The notes beneath the pieces are model-generated. The model ran no database searches. It worked only from the letters and a program-made list of their open reading frames with translations, and was not told where the DNA came from. A stretch of DNA of 25,567 nucleotides from NCBI GenBank assembly GCA_964602735.1, contig CAZRRV010000022.1, positions 1 to 25,567 on the forward strand. Direction: 5' to 3'. Positions 14,164 to 21,676 of this stretch are shown piece by piece; positions within the stretch are counted from its first letter, which is position 1; every line of letters starts with the position of its first letter. Both the position numbers and the translations under genes were made by a program. This DNA comes from CAZRRV01 sp964602735 (GTDB lineage: Bacteria > Bacillota > Clostridia > Oscillospirales > Acutalibacteraceae).

Positions 14164-16310
14164 AACGAATCGGTTTCATGGCGGGGATAACCGCCGCCGC
14201 AACAGCCGCACTGTGCCTGAACCTTAACGGCGTTTCGATTCTCGCGGTAATTATAACTCTCGCCGCCGGGACTGCCGGGCTTGCGGTTTTCGGAAGGAAA
14301 ACCGGATTTTTCAAGCCCTGTCTGCTCGTTTTATTGACAGCCCTGCTTTTTTGCGGGCGGTATGCCCTGTTTGAGCGTTTCACGGTTGAACCTGTTCGTT
14401 TGCTCGACGGTATGCGCTCAAGCGGCAGGATCCTTATAACCGACGTCGAGGGCGGAGACGGACAGTCCCGAATTACCGGTAAAGTAACGGAAAGCGGCAA
14501 GGGGATGCCGAAAAACTTCAAAATCCGTTTTTATATGCAGGATTCGGGCGCCTCCCTTATCCCGGGCGATTCCGTTGACGCGGAACTGTATTACCGCGCG
14601 GTAACGGAAAGATACCGTCGGAGTGACGATGCGGCGGGTATTTATATTCAATGCGGCGTAAGCAATATAAAAAAAGCGACGCATAAAAACACCGTCGCCT
14701 ACGCATTATGGAAAATGCGGAATTTCGTTAAAGGCCGCCTGTTTGAACATCTGCCTTACGATGAAGCGTCGCTTATAAACGGACTGCTGCTGAGCGACAC
14801 ATCAAAAATGAAGCCGGCCGTTTACGAATCGTTACGCCGTTGCGGTCTTCTGCACCTAACCGCCGTTTCGGGAATGCACCTCTCGGTTTTCTGTTTCGGA
14901 ATTTACGGTTTTCTCCGCAAAATGCTGAACAGGCGGAAAAGCGCCTTAATAACAATGCCTTTCGTATTTCTTGTAATGGGGCTTGCGGGATTTACCGCCT
15001 CGGTGGTGCGGGCGGGGATCATGGCGCTTATAATGCTGTTCGGCAATGCCGTGTTCCGCCGTTCGGATTCGCTCAACTCTCTGGGTCTCGCGGCAGCCGC
15101 CATGCTGATGTGGAACCCGAACGCAATTCTGGGAGCGGGATTCGCGCTCTCATTTCTTGCAATGGCGGGAATGCTTATCGTAGTACCGCATATTTCGAAG
15201 GTCGTACCCGAACCGCATTTCAGATTCCGTTTTTTGAACGCTGTGCTTTCGTATATTCTCTCGTCGCTGGTGTGCACGGTGTCGGCGGTGCTTTGCACGG
15301 CGCCGGCAAGCATACTTTTATTCGGAGAATTTTCCCTGCTTTCGCCCGTTTTATGCCTGCTTTGCACCGCTCCCGCCATGCTCGCCATGATGCTCGGCGC
15401 GGCGGCGGTGTTCCTGCCTTTTCTGTTCTATCCCGCGCGTCTGCCGCTGTGGTTGCTGCTGCGCGTTACTGCATGGTGCTCGAAACTGCCGATTGCCTCG
15501 GTAAACGCGTCTCCGCGTTTTATAAAACCTTGGATTGCGGCAGTGCTTGTGCTTGCGGGTACGGCGCTGCTGCTGCGCGTGAGGAGGCCGCTGTTCTGCG
15601 CCGCTCTGGCCGCGGTATTACTGCTCGTTTCCGCGCTTGGCTTTCGGCTGTTCGATCGCGGGGTTGTGCATATCGCAGTATCGAATACATACGGAGGCAT
15701 GGCTGTTCTGATAGTTAAAGACCGTTCATGCGTCACGATCGGGGCTGGCGGGGACGAGTCGGAAACGCAAACAAAAGGATATTGTTCGGGGCTTTCGGTG
15801 AACAGCCATCCGTGCGCGCTTTTCCCGTCGGTCGACGGAAAATACTTCTCCGACGGCGTGTGGGACTACGAAAATTACGCCGAAATCCTTTTGCCGGAAG
15901 CCGAAATCGGCCTGCGGAAATCGCTTGAGAGCGTGGGGAAAAAAGTACTTCCGCTCGGAAACATGGAAATCGAACCGTTTGAGGGGTTGCGGCTTACGGT
16001 TATTCCGTGTGACGGCGGTTATACGGTAAAATGGGAGTGCGGCGGCGTAAGCGGCGCGATATTTACGGGTATTAACCGTGCTCCGAAAGAACTGGGAAAA
16101 GTTGATTATATAATATCCGACGCCGCTCCGCCCGCTAACTTCAAAAGCGGGAAAACCGCGCTGCTGATGGCGGGAGACCTCGCACAGTCGGCGGATGAAA
16201 TCGCGAAGGCAACCGCCAGCGGTGCGGAAACATTTCTTATCGAACCGGGTCAGACCGCGGAACTGCTGATAAGAAACGGAAATTCGAGCAAATTGCAGCT
16301 TGTGTCGTGA
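14160..16310 (+). CDS. comEC: ComEC/Rec2-family DNA-uptake channel with degenerate C-terminal domain
   Basis: ComEC forms the inner-membrane channel for transforming DNA. The 716-residue product has an N-terminal two-span region (about 1-70), a soluble domain of the DUF4131 type (about 80-170), and a polytopic competence domain whose signature LLHLTAVSGMHLSV is at 230-243. The C-terminal segment (about 500-716) sits where other ComEC proteins have a metallo-beta-lactamase-like nuclease domain. Here the usual DVGQGD becomes VSNTYGG, and the HxHxDH zinc motif is missing, so it is likely non-catalytic. The ATG overlaps the upstream PRT stop (ATGA). holA follows after 13 nt, a common arrangement in Firmicutes. 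Confidence 0.88.
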   Translation: MKRIGFMAGITAAATAALCLNLNGVSILAVIITLAAGTAGLAVFGRKTGFFKPCLLVLLTALLFCGRYALFERFTVEPVRLLDGMRSSGRILITDVEGGDGQSRITGKVTESGKGMPKNFKIRFYMQDSGASLIPGDSVDAELYYRAVTERYRRSDDAAGIYIQCGVSNIKKATHKNTVAYALWKMRNFVKGRLFEHLPYDEASLINGLLLSDTSKMKPAVYESLRRCGLLHLTAVSGMHLSVFCFGIYGFLRKMLNRRKSALITMPFVFLVMGLAGFTASVVRAGIMALIMLFGNAVFRRSDSLNSLGLAAAAMLMWNPNAILGAGFALSFLAMAGMLIVVPHISKVVPEPHFRFRFLNAVLSYILSSLVCTVSAVLCTAPASILLFGEFSLLSPVLCLLCTAPAMLAMMLGAAAVFLPFLFYPARLPLWLLLRVTAWCSKLPIASVNASPRFIKPWIAAVLVLAGTALLLRVRRPLFCAALAAVLLLVSALGFRLFDRGVVHIAVSNTYGGMAVLIVKDRSCVTIGAGGDESETQTKGYCSGLSVNSHPCALFPSVDGKYFSDGVWDYENYAEILLPEAEIGLRKSLESVGKKVLPLGNMEIEPFEGLRLTVIPCDGGYTVKWECGGVSGAIFTGINRAPKELGKVDYIISDAAPPANFKSGKTALLMAGDLAQSADEIAKATASGAETFLIEPGQTAELLIRNGNSSKLQLVS

Positions 16311-16323
16311 GGAGGCAGAAGAA

Positions 16324-17367
16324 ATGCCGGCAGATGAATACGAATTAAAAAAAGCAATTAAAGCCGGCAGCGCCGGGGTATATATTTTATACGGCGACGA
16401 AACCTGCCTTGTAAGGCGGTACGAACAGAAAATTTCCGCGGCGACGGTGAAAGCGAACAGGCTCTTTAACAGTGAACGATTCGACGGGGCGGTTCCGGTA
16501 GGGCAAATCCGCGATTCGGTTATGGGGATGCCGTTCGGAGACACAAAACGCTATGTGAGCGTTTGCGACCTTCCGATTGAAAAACTGCCGCCCGAGGATT
16601 TTAATATGCTCTGCGATTTAACGGCGGATCCTGTTCCCACAACCGTTCTGGTTCTGTGGTTCGAAACGGTTGATATTCCGCAGGGCAGGCAATCCGCACG
16701 AATAAAAAAGCTGTTTGATTCGGTTAGGCAAGGCGGCGGTACGGTCGCCTGTCTGCAAAGGAAGAGCACCGGTGAACTTGCGAAAGCCGTTTGCGCCGGG
16801 GCCGCGAAACGCGGATGCTCCGTATCGTACGAAACCGCATCGTATATGGTTTCGGTGTGCGGAGAGGATTTATTCACTTTAAGCAACGAAATCGAAAAAA
16901 TTTGCGCTTACTCCGGCGGCGGCAACATCACCGCGGAAACAATCGATAAGGTATGCTGCCGATCTGTGGAGGCATCGGTATATAATATTTCCGGCGCTCT
17001 GTTCAAAGGCGATATGCGGAAAGCGCTTGAAATTACCGATGATCTTTTTTATATGCGTACCGAGCCGGTTGTTATACTGTCGGGCATAGCCGACAGCTAT
17101 ATTGACATTTGCAGAGTGACCGCCGCGAAAAGAGCCGGTATTTCGATTACCGACGCGAAAAAAACATTTGAATACGGCAACCGCGCGTTCCGTCTCGACA
17201 TGGCGGCCGAAAACGCAAGGGGGTTCACGGAGGAAACGCTTTTCGATTCGATGCGCTGTATAGCCGAAACCGACGCGAAATTAAAAAGGTCGACGGAAGA
17301 CAGAAAAACGGTTCTTCAGGTTATGCTTATAGCATTGGACGGCATAAGGACGGGGAAACTGCGTTGA
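16324..17367 (+). CDS. holA: DNA polymerase III subunit delta
   Basis: The delta subunit opens the beta clamp within the clamp loader. The 347-residue product is normal in length and has the family start ELKKAIKAGSAGVYILYGDETCLVRRYEQ, an AAA+-like but Walker-less N-terminal domain, and a C-terminal collar domain (FYMRTEPVVILSGIADSYIDICRV, AETDAKLKRSTEDRKTVLQVML). I chose the ATG at 16324 (MPADEYEL) because GAGGAGG lies 8 nt upstream; an earlier in-frame start overlaps comEC. Its stop overlaps the ruvX start codon by a TTGA arrangement. Confidence 0.88.
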   Translation: MPADEYELKKAIKAGSAGVYILYGDETCLVRRYEQKISAATVKANRLFNSERFDGAVPVGQIRDSVMGMPFGDTKRYVSVCDLPIEKLPPEDFNMLCDLTADPVPTTVLVLWFETVDIPQGRQSARIKKLFDSVRQGGGTVACLQRKSTGELAKAVCAGAAKRGCSVSYETASYMVSVCGEDLFTLSNEIEKICAYSGGGNITAETIDKVCCRSVEASVYNISGALFKGDMRKALEITDDLFYMRTEPVVILSGIADSYIDICRVTAAKRAGISITDAKKTFEYGNRAFRLDMAAENARGFTEETLFDSMRCIAETDAKLKRSTEDRKTVLQVMLIALDGIRTGKLR

Positions 17368-17813
17368 TTATTATGGCTGTGGATCTGGGTGATGTAAGAA
17401 CCGGGGTGGCCGTAAGCGACGGGAACGGAAAACTGGCGTTCCCGAAAGCGGTCATATCCGAACGGAACCGTGAAAAAAGGCTGCAAAAAATTGCGGATCT
17501 CGCCGCCGAGACAAACGCCGCCAAACTGATAGTGGGATACCCGAAAAACACCGACGGCACCGCGGGAGCCAAAGCCGAGGAATACGCCGGAGATGCCGCG
17601 GCGCTCTCGAAACTTACGGGTATTCCGACAGTGCTGTGGGACGAACGGTTTACCACGGTAATCGCGAACGATGCGCTGAATGACGCCGGCACGCGCGGCA
17701 GAAAAAAGCGCGCGATCATCGACTCGGCGGCGGCGGTAAAACTGCTCGAAAGCTATTTGCGCTATCTCGAACTCAACCGCGCGGACGGCGGTCTAACACT
17801 CCCCCGGAGATGA
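17364..17813 (+). CDS. ruvX: Putative pre-16S rRNA nuclease / Holliday junction resolvase-like protein YqgF
   Basis: YqgF/RuvX proteins are RNase H-fold nucleases thought to trim the 5' end of 16S rRNA. The 149-residue product keeps all family blocks: VDLGDVRTGVAVSD near the start, LIVGYPKNTDGT (about 55-66), LWDERFTTVIAND and IDSAAAVKLLESYL, with acidic residues Asp7, Glu94 region and Asp in IDSAAA. The start is a TTG that overlaps the holA stop (TTGA) and lies 6-9 nt after a GGGGAA sequence; an ATG 9 nt further is an alternative. It is the last gene of the prmA operon; no classic terminator was found downstream. Confidence 0.92.
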   Translation: MIIMAVDLGDVRTGVAVSDGNGKLAFPKAVISERNREKRLQKIADLAAETNAAKLIVGYPKNTDGTAGAKAEEYAGDAAALSKLTGIPTVLWDERFTTVIANDALNDAGTRGRKKRAIIDSAAAVKLLESYLRYLELNRADGGLTLPRR

Positions 17814-17885
17814 ACCGTCTTACGCAAAAGTCCGGCGCCCGGGCTCACGCAAAATGACGGAATACCCCGGCAACGGCGGGAATTT

Positions 17886-17912
17886 CCGCCGCCTCACCCG
17901 GAAAGGCGGCGG
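17886..17912. terminator. GC-rich stem-loop in convergent intergenic DNA
   Basis: CCGCCGCC (17886-17893) and GGCGGCGG (17905-17912) form a perfect 8-bp stem with an 11-nt loop between the ends of ruvX (plus) and the RluD-type gene (minus). No T-run follows on either strand, so it may block or fold the transcript ends without being a textbook terminator. Confidence 0.45.
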
Positions 17913-17976
17913 AGAGTGAAAACCGCAACATCACGCCCGCGCATTACACGGCGCCGGGGAAATCCGGCGATAAACT

Positions 17977-18951
17977 CTACAGCCCGGCGGTATTCTCTAT
18001 GCCGAACAGTCTCCCGGCAAACCACACGGAACCGACCCGGTAACTGTGACCGTTCAGATAATCAAGCTTTCCGGCGCCGCCGTTAAAGCGGAAATCGACC
18101 CGATACGAATACAGCGCCTGATGCACGAAAGCCGCTGTGATCCCGGTTTCTTTTTTTCCGTATTTTCTGTCTCCGAGCAGCGGGTGGCCGACGGCGGCAA
18201 ACTGTGCGCGTATCTGATGGGTTCTGCCGGTCAGCAGACGCACGCGCAACAGCGCAAGCCCGTTTTTTTCGGCAACAACCTTGTATTCCGTTTGAGCCGC
18301 TTTGGCGCCGCCGGTTTTTACCCCGGATACATAAACCCGGTTTCGGGTTTCGTCCTTTTCAAGAAAGCCAGACAGCAAACCCGAGCGTTTTTTCGGCACG
18401 CCGTGTACGACACAAAGATAATATTTGTCGATCTCGCGGTCTTTGATTTTTTGTGAAAGAATCCTCAACGCCTCGGCGTTTTTCGCGGCGATAACCAACC
18501 CGCCGGTGTTGCGGTCAAGGCGGTTCACAAGCGCCGGAACGAAACTCTGCTCGTCGTTCGGATCGTATTCGCCGTCGGTATAGAGATGTTTTTGCACACG
18601 GCCTACAAGCGTATCGCGGTACTCCGCGCCGTCGGGATGACACAAAAGCCCTTCGGGTTTATCGATCAGCATTATATTTCCGTCTTCATACACCACCGAC
18701 AGATCGTTGCCGGCATACATAAAATCGAACTTTTCATTGCCGCCCCGGAAAAATTCATCATTTAGGTATACATCGACGGTATCGCCGGTTTCAAGTCTCC
18801 GCGACGGTTCGGCACGTCTGCCGTTCACCTTGATGTTTTTTGTACGGACGGATTTGTATACGAGCGACTGCGGAATACCGGGCGCCGCTTTCCCCAAGAA
18901 CCGATCGAGACGGCGGCCGGCGTCGTTGATTCCGATAACAAACCTTTTCAT
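17977..18951 (-). CDS. RluA-family pseudouridine synthase (RluC/RluD type)
   Basis: Enzymes of this family isomerise uridine to pseudouridine in 23S rRNA. The 324-residue product has an N-terminal S4 domain (about 1-60: RRLDRFLGKAAPGIPQSLVYKSVRTKNIKVNG, which also contains the family's RxLDRFL start), the VVYEDGNIMLIDKPEGLLCHP strand, and the catalytic NRLDRNTGGLV at 143-153 (Asp146). The C-terminus has GRTHQIRAQFAAVGHPLLGDRKYG. The exact rRNA site is not decidable from sequence. GAGG lies 8 nt before the ATG. It is convergent with ruvX and divergent from radC, in its own transcript. Confidence 0.92.
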   Translation of the reverse strand: MKRFVIGINDAGRRLDRFLGKAAPGIPQSLVYKSVRTKNIKVNGRRAEPSRRLETGDTVDVYLNDEFFRGGNEKFDFMYAGNDLSVVYEDGNIMLIDKPEGLLCHPDGAEYRDTLVGRVQKHLYTDGEYDPNDEQSFVPALVNRLDRNTGGLVIAAKNAEALRILSQKIKDREIDKYYLCVVHGVPKKRSGLLSGFLEKDETRNRVYVSGVKTGGAKAAQTEYKVVAEKNGLALLRVRLLTGRTHQIRAQFAAVGHPLLGDRKYGKKETGITAAFVHQALYSYRVDFRFNGGAGKLDYLNGHSYRVGSVWFAGRLFGIENTAGL

Positions 18952-19061
18952 ATATCATCCTCAAGCCCAATTTTTACGGCACCCGGGCAACGGAAAATTC
19001 CACGCCGGAGCGCGACCGGGTATTATAACCATATTCATATTCCCGTTTGGACGGTGGTAAA

Positions 19062-19754
19062 ATGAGCGAACTGCACGAAGGACACAGAAAACGCGTAAAA
19101 CAGGATTTTTTGCGTTACGGTGCGGATAAAGCGGAGCCGCGCGAATTGCTGGAAATGCTTTTGTTTTACTCCATTCCGCGCAAAGATACCCTGCCGACGG
19201 CAGACGCGCTGCTCGCGCAATTCGGATCGTTATACGGGGTGCTGAACGCGCCGCGCGACGAGCTTATCCGTGTGCCGGGTATAGGCGAGGAAACGGTATG
19301 TTTAATCAAGCTTGCGCTGGCGGTAACGCAATCCTGCATCCGCTCCCAGGCAGTCTCCTCCCCCGTGCTGAACTCGTCGCAAAAGTGCGGGGATTTTCTG
19401 CTCGCTCAATATCTTGACGTTACGGAGGAGCGAATGTCGGTTCTGTGCCTCGACAGCCTGTATACGCTTCAAAAATTTTATCCGCTCGGCACCGGGGACA
19501 CCTCAAGCGTAACTTTCGGTGCCAAGGCAATTATTAAAGCCGTAACGCAACAGCCCTGCGATCTCGTTGTGCTAGCTCACAACCATCCGAGCAATCTCCT
19601 GTTCCCGTCGAAGGCGGATGTGGAACTCACACGCCTCGTGCGCGAACTGCTGGATTCGCTCGGCATACGGCTGATCGATCACTTCATTCTGGGGCGGGGA
19701 GAGTTTGTATCGCTCGCCGATTCCGCCGATTACCGCTTTCTGTTCGCGGTATAA
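19062..19754 (+). CDS. radC: RadC family protein (JAB/MPN domain)
   Basis: RadC proteins combine a helix-hairpin-helix region with a JAB metal-binding domain; their real role is unclear and is probably not general DNA repair. The 230-residue product has the family N-terminus (GHRKRVKQDFLRYGADKAEPRELLEMLLFY), an HhH at LIRVPGIGEETVCLIKLA (69-86), and the JAMM motif HNHPSNLLFPSKAD with His173, His175 and Asp186. The ATG at 19062 (MSELHEGH) is preceded by GGTGG; an upstream start would add five residues. It is divergent from the pseudouridine synthase gene and convergent with pncB. A TATTAT/TATAAC sequence upstream may be its -10, but no -35 is convincing. Confidence 0.92.
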   Translation: MSELHEGHRKRVKQDFLRYGADKAEPRELLEMLLFYSIPRKDTLPTADALLAQFGSLYGVLNAPRDELIRVPGIGEETVCLIKLALAVTQSCIRSQAVSSPVLNSSQKCGDFLLAQYLDVTEERMSVLCLDSLYTLQKFYPLGTGDTSSVTFGAKAIIKAVTQQPCDLVVLAHNHPSNLLFPSKADVELTRLVRELLDSLGIRLIDHFILGRGEFVSLADSADYRFLFAV

Positions 19755-19874
19755 ACGTCGCGCAAGCCAGCCGCCGGATTCTTCGCGCGGTTTAACGGGA
19801 ACACGCGGTTGTTCTTCCCCGTAATCCGCCGGTTTTGCGAACCCGTATAAAAACCGTATCGCCGCAGACCCGCG

Positions 19875-21335
19875 TTACGCGGTGGTAAGCGGGAACTGCT
19901 TTCCGCTCATCCGTTCGAGCATCGCGTGCTTTACATCCCACAGCTTTTGCGAAAGGTCGACATAATAGTTGTGCGGCTTTTCAAACCGAAGGACTTCGTC
20001 CCACAAAGTATCGAGCTGACGCCGGCAATACGCTTTTATTTCTTCGGTTGACGGCGAGTTATATACAAGCTTTCCGCCGTCGAAAATCCGCCGGCGCAGC
20101 GGAACGGCAATAAAATCGGTTACGGTTTTCCTTTTCCATGTATAATCGGGATCAAAAATAGGATACGGCTCTCCGTCGTCGATTTTCTCGTCCCAAAGGG
20201 TTACGACATCGGCTATCGCTTTGCCGGAATCGCGGTCGTAAAGCCGCCATAAATTCTTGAAACCCGGCGTTGTGATTTTTGCGGTATTTTCGCTTATTTT
20301 TATACGCGGCGACAAAACCCCGTTTTCCTCAACGGCGCAAAGTTTGTAAACCCCGCCGAACACCGCATCGCTCGCCGCGGTGATAAGGCGTTCCCCCACA
20401 CCGAAACTGTCAACCGCCGCGCCCTGGACCAGCATATCGCGTATCAAATACTCGTCGAGCGAATTCGATACGCAGATTTTACAATCGGCAAAGCCGGCGT
20501 TATCGAGCATCCGGCGGATTTTTTTTGTAAGATAGGTTATATCTCCGCTGTCGATTCTGACTCCGGCGGGGCGCCGTCCTTTCGGCAGAAGCACCTCGTT
20601 AAATACTTTAATCGCGTTTGGAATACCCGATTTCAGCGTATCGTATGTATCCACGAGCAACAGGCAGTTATCGGGGTAGTTCTCGGCATAGCATTTGAAC
20701 GCCTCGTATTCGCTGTCGAACGCCTGCACCCAGCTGTGTGCCATGGTGCCGGACACGGGAATATTAAATTTCTGCCCCGCGCTTACACATGATGTTCCGA
20801 CACATCCGCCGATATATGCCGCTCTCGCGCCGTAAACCGCCGCATCGTAACCGTGGGCACGCCTCGCCCCGAATTCCATAACACCCCGGCCGTCGGCGGC
20901 GCGGACTATACGCGAAGCTTTCGTACAAATAAGCGTTTGGTGGTTTACCGTCATCAAAAGCAATGTTTCGATCAACATGGCATCGACTATCGGGCCGCGA
21001 ACGGTTATAACCGGCTCCCCGGGAAAAACGGGCGTTCCCTCCGGCACTGCCCACATATCGCACCGAAAACGGTAATTTCTCAAATAATCGAGAAATTCAT
21101 CATTGAAAATATGCAAGCCGTTAAAATACTTTATGTCATCATCGGAAAACTTGAGATCTTTCAGGGCTTCGATAAGCGGCGCGAGACCCGCCATTACGGC
21201 ATATCCGCCGTTATCCGGCACCCGGCGGAAAAACATATCGAAATACGCCGTCGAATTTTTGTGTTTGGAATTCAACAGCCCTCCCGCCATTGTTGCCTCG
21301 TAAAGATCCATAAGCATCGCGATATTGCGCTCCAT
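19875..21335 (-). CDS. pncB: Nicotinate phosphoribosyltransferase
   Basis: This enzyme makes nicotinate mononucleotide from nicotinate and PRPP, the entry step of NAD salvage. The 486-residue product shows the family start MLMDLYEATMAGGL (7-20), MEFGARRAHG (153-162), the GTMAHSWVQAF block with the phosphorylated His200, and RIDSGD (260-265), which binds the substrate phosphate. GGAGG lies 8 nt before the ATG. A strong promoter is 20 nt upstream and faces away from the GH127 promoter; the two share an inverted repeat, so both could be controlled together. The 3' end is convergent with radC and 120 nt away. Confidence 0.95.
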   Translation of the reverse strand: MERNIAMLMDLYEATMAGGLLNSKHKNSTAYFDMFFRRVPDNGGYAVMAGLAPLIEALKDLKFSDDDIKYFNGLHIFNDEFLDYLRNYRFRCDMWAVPEGTPVFPGEPVITVRGPIVDAMLIETLLLMTVNHQTLICTKASRIVRAADGRGVMEFGARRAHGYDAAVYGARAAYIGGCVGTSCVSAGQKFNIPVSGTMAHSWVQAFDSEYEAFKCYAENYPDNCLLLVDTYDTLKSGIPNAIKVFNEVLLPKGRRPAGVRIDSGDITYLTKKIRRMLDNAGFADCKICVSNSLDEYLIRDMLVQGAAVDSFGVGERLITAASDAVFGGVYKLCAVEENGVLSPRIKISENTAKITTPGFKNLWRLYDRDSGKAIADVVTLWDEKIDDGEPYPIFDPDYTWKRKTVTDFIAVPLRRRIFDGGKLVYNSPSTEEIKAYCRRQLDTLWDEVLRFEKPHNYYVDLSQKLWDVKHAMLERMSGKQFPLTTA

Positions 21336-21355
21336 CCGTCATCCCTCCGAAAAAG

Positions 21356-21384
21356 AGTATACCGCCGCGGAAGTTAAATGTCAA
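21356..21384 (-). promoter_or_regulatory. Promoter of pncB
   Basis: TTGACA (21379-21384) and TATACT (21356-21361) on the minus strand with a 17-bp spacer. Transcription starts within about 15 nt of the pncB ATG, leaving almost no leader. The -35 lies inside the left arm of the inverted repeat at 21379-21409. Confidence 0.82.
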
Positions 21385-21409
21385 GCCGGGCGGCAATTAC
21401 GGCTTGACA
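21379..21409. promoter_or_regulatory. Perfect inverted repeat joining two divergent -35 elements
   Basis: TGTCAAGCCG (21379-21388) and CGGCTTGACA (21400-21409) are exact 10-bp complements with an 11-bp spacer. Each arm contains one complete TTGACA box, one for pncB and one for the GH127 gene. Arms are centred 21 bp apart, two turns of the helix, as expected for a dimeric repressor or activator site. Confidence 0.75.
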
Positions 21410-21432
21410 ATATAAGCGGTTACAATTATAAT
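21404..21432 (+). promoter_or_regulatory. Consensus promoter of the GH127-comEA transcript
   Basis: TTGACA (21404-21409) and TATAAT (21427-21432) with a 17-bp spacer, a perfect 12 of 12 match. Transcription would start near 21439, about 240 nt before the GH127 ATG. The -35 is the right arm of the inverted repeat. Confidence 0.85.
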
Positions 21433-21446
21433 AGTTTTGAAAAAAT

Positions 21447-21462
21447 CGCGGTATTGCTTTAA
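21447..21462 (+). repeat. Direct repeat copy 1 in the GH127 leader
   Basis: GCGGTATTGCTTTAA (starting at 21448/21449) recurs about 177 nt later at 21626-21640 with one mismatch (C for T). The copies bracket the foldable part of the leader. Confidence 0.45.
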
Positions 21463-21624
21463 GGCACCACCGCCGGATGATCGCCTGACGGCTATGCACG
21501 TCATCTGCCCGGCATTTTTCCGTTATATTTTACAAAATTGCCCGGAAATACAGGGAAGTATTCCCCGCGCTTTTTGCTTTCTCTTAACGGAAAATCCGAC
21601 GGCGCATCCGACGCCGGGCCTTTA

Positions 21625-21640
21625 TGCGGTATTGCCTTAA
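21625..21640 (+). repeat. Direct repeat copy 2 in the GH127 leader
   Basis: GCGGTATTGCCTTAA, matching the copy near 21449 at 14 of 15 positions. It lies about 36 nt before the GH127 ATG. Confidence 0.45.
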
Positions 21641-21676
21641 TTTATCGCGGAATTCAACCGGGGAGGAAACGGAGTT

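Larger units (their letters stand above)
21439..21676 (+). promoter_or_regulatory. Long structured leader of the GH127 gene
   Basis: The stretch between the predicted transcription start and the ATG holds several foldable elements: GATGA/TCATC around 21476-21506, a GGGAA-GTA-TTCCC hairpin near 21553-21565, and CGGCG/CGCCG near 21600-21616. The sequence GCGGTATTGC(T/C)TTAA occurs near both ends (about 21448-21462 and 21626-21640). A GGGGAGG ribosome site is near 21660. No known riboswitch class was recognised. A short frame inside it is not convincing as a gene. Confidence 0.45.

Noticed and set aside
19755..19874. Terminator between convergent radC and pncB
   Set aside because: Only a loose CGCGC/GCGCG pairing without a T-tract was seen; not strong enough to list.
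21437..21640. 67-codon frame in the GH127 leader as a leader peptide or small gene
   Set aside because: No ribosome site, mixed composition, and the region folds as RNA; an upstream peptide starting near 21495 cannot be excluded but has no support.
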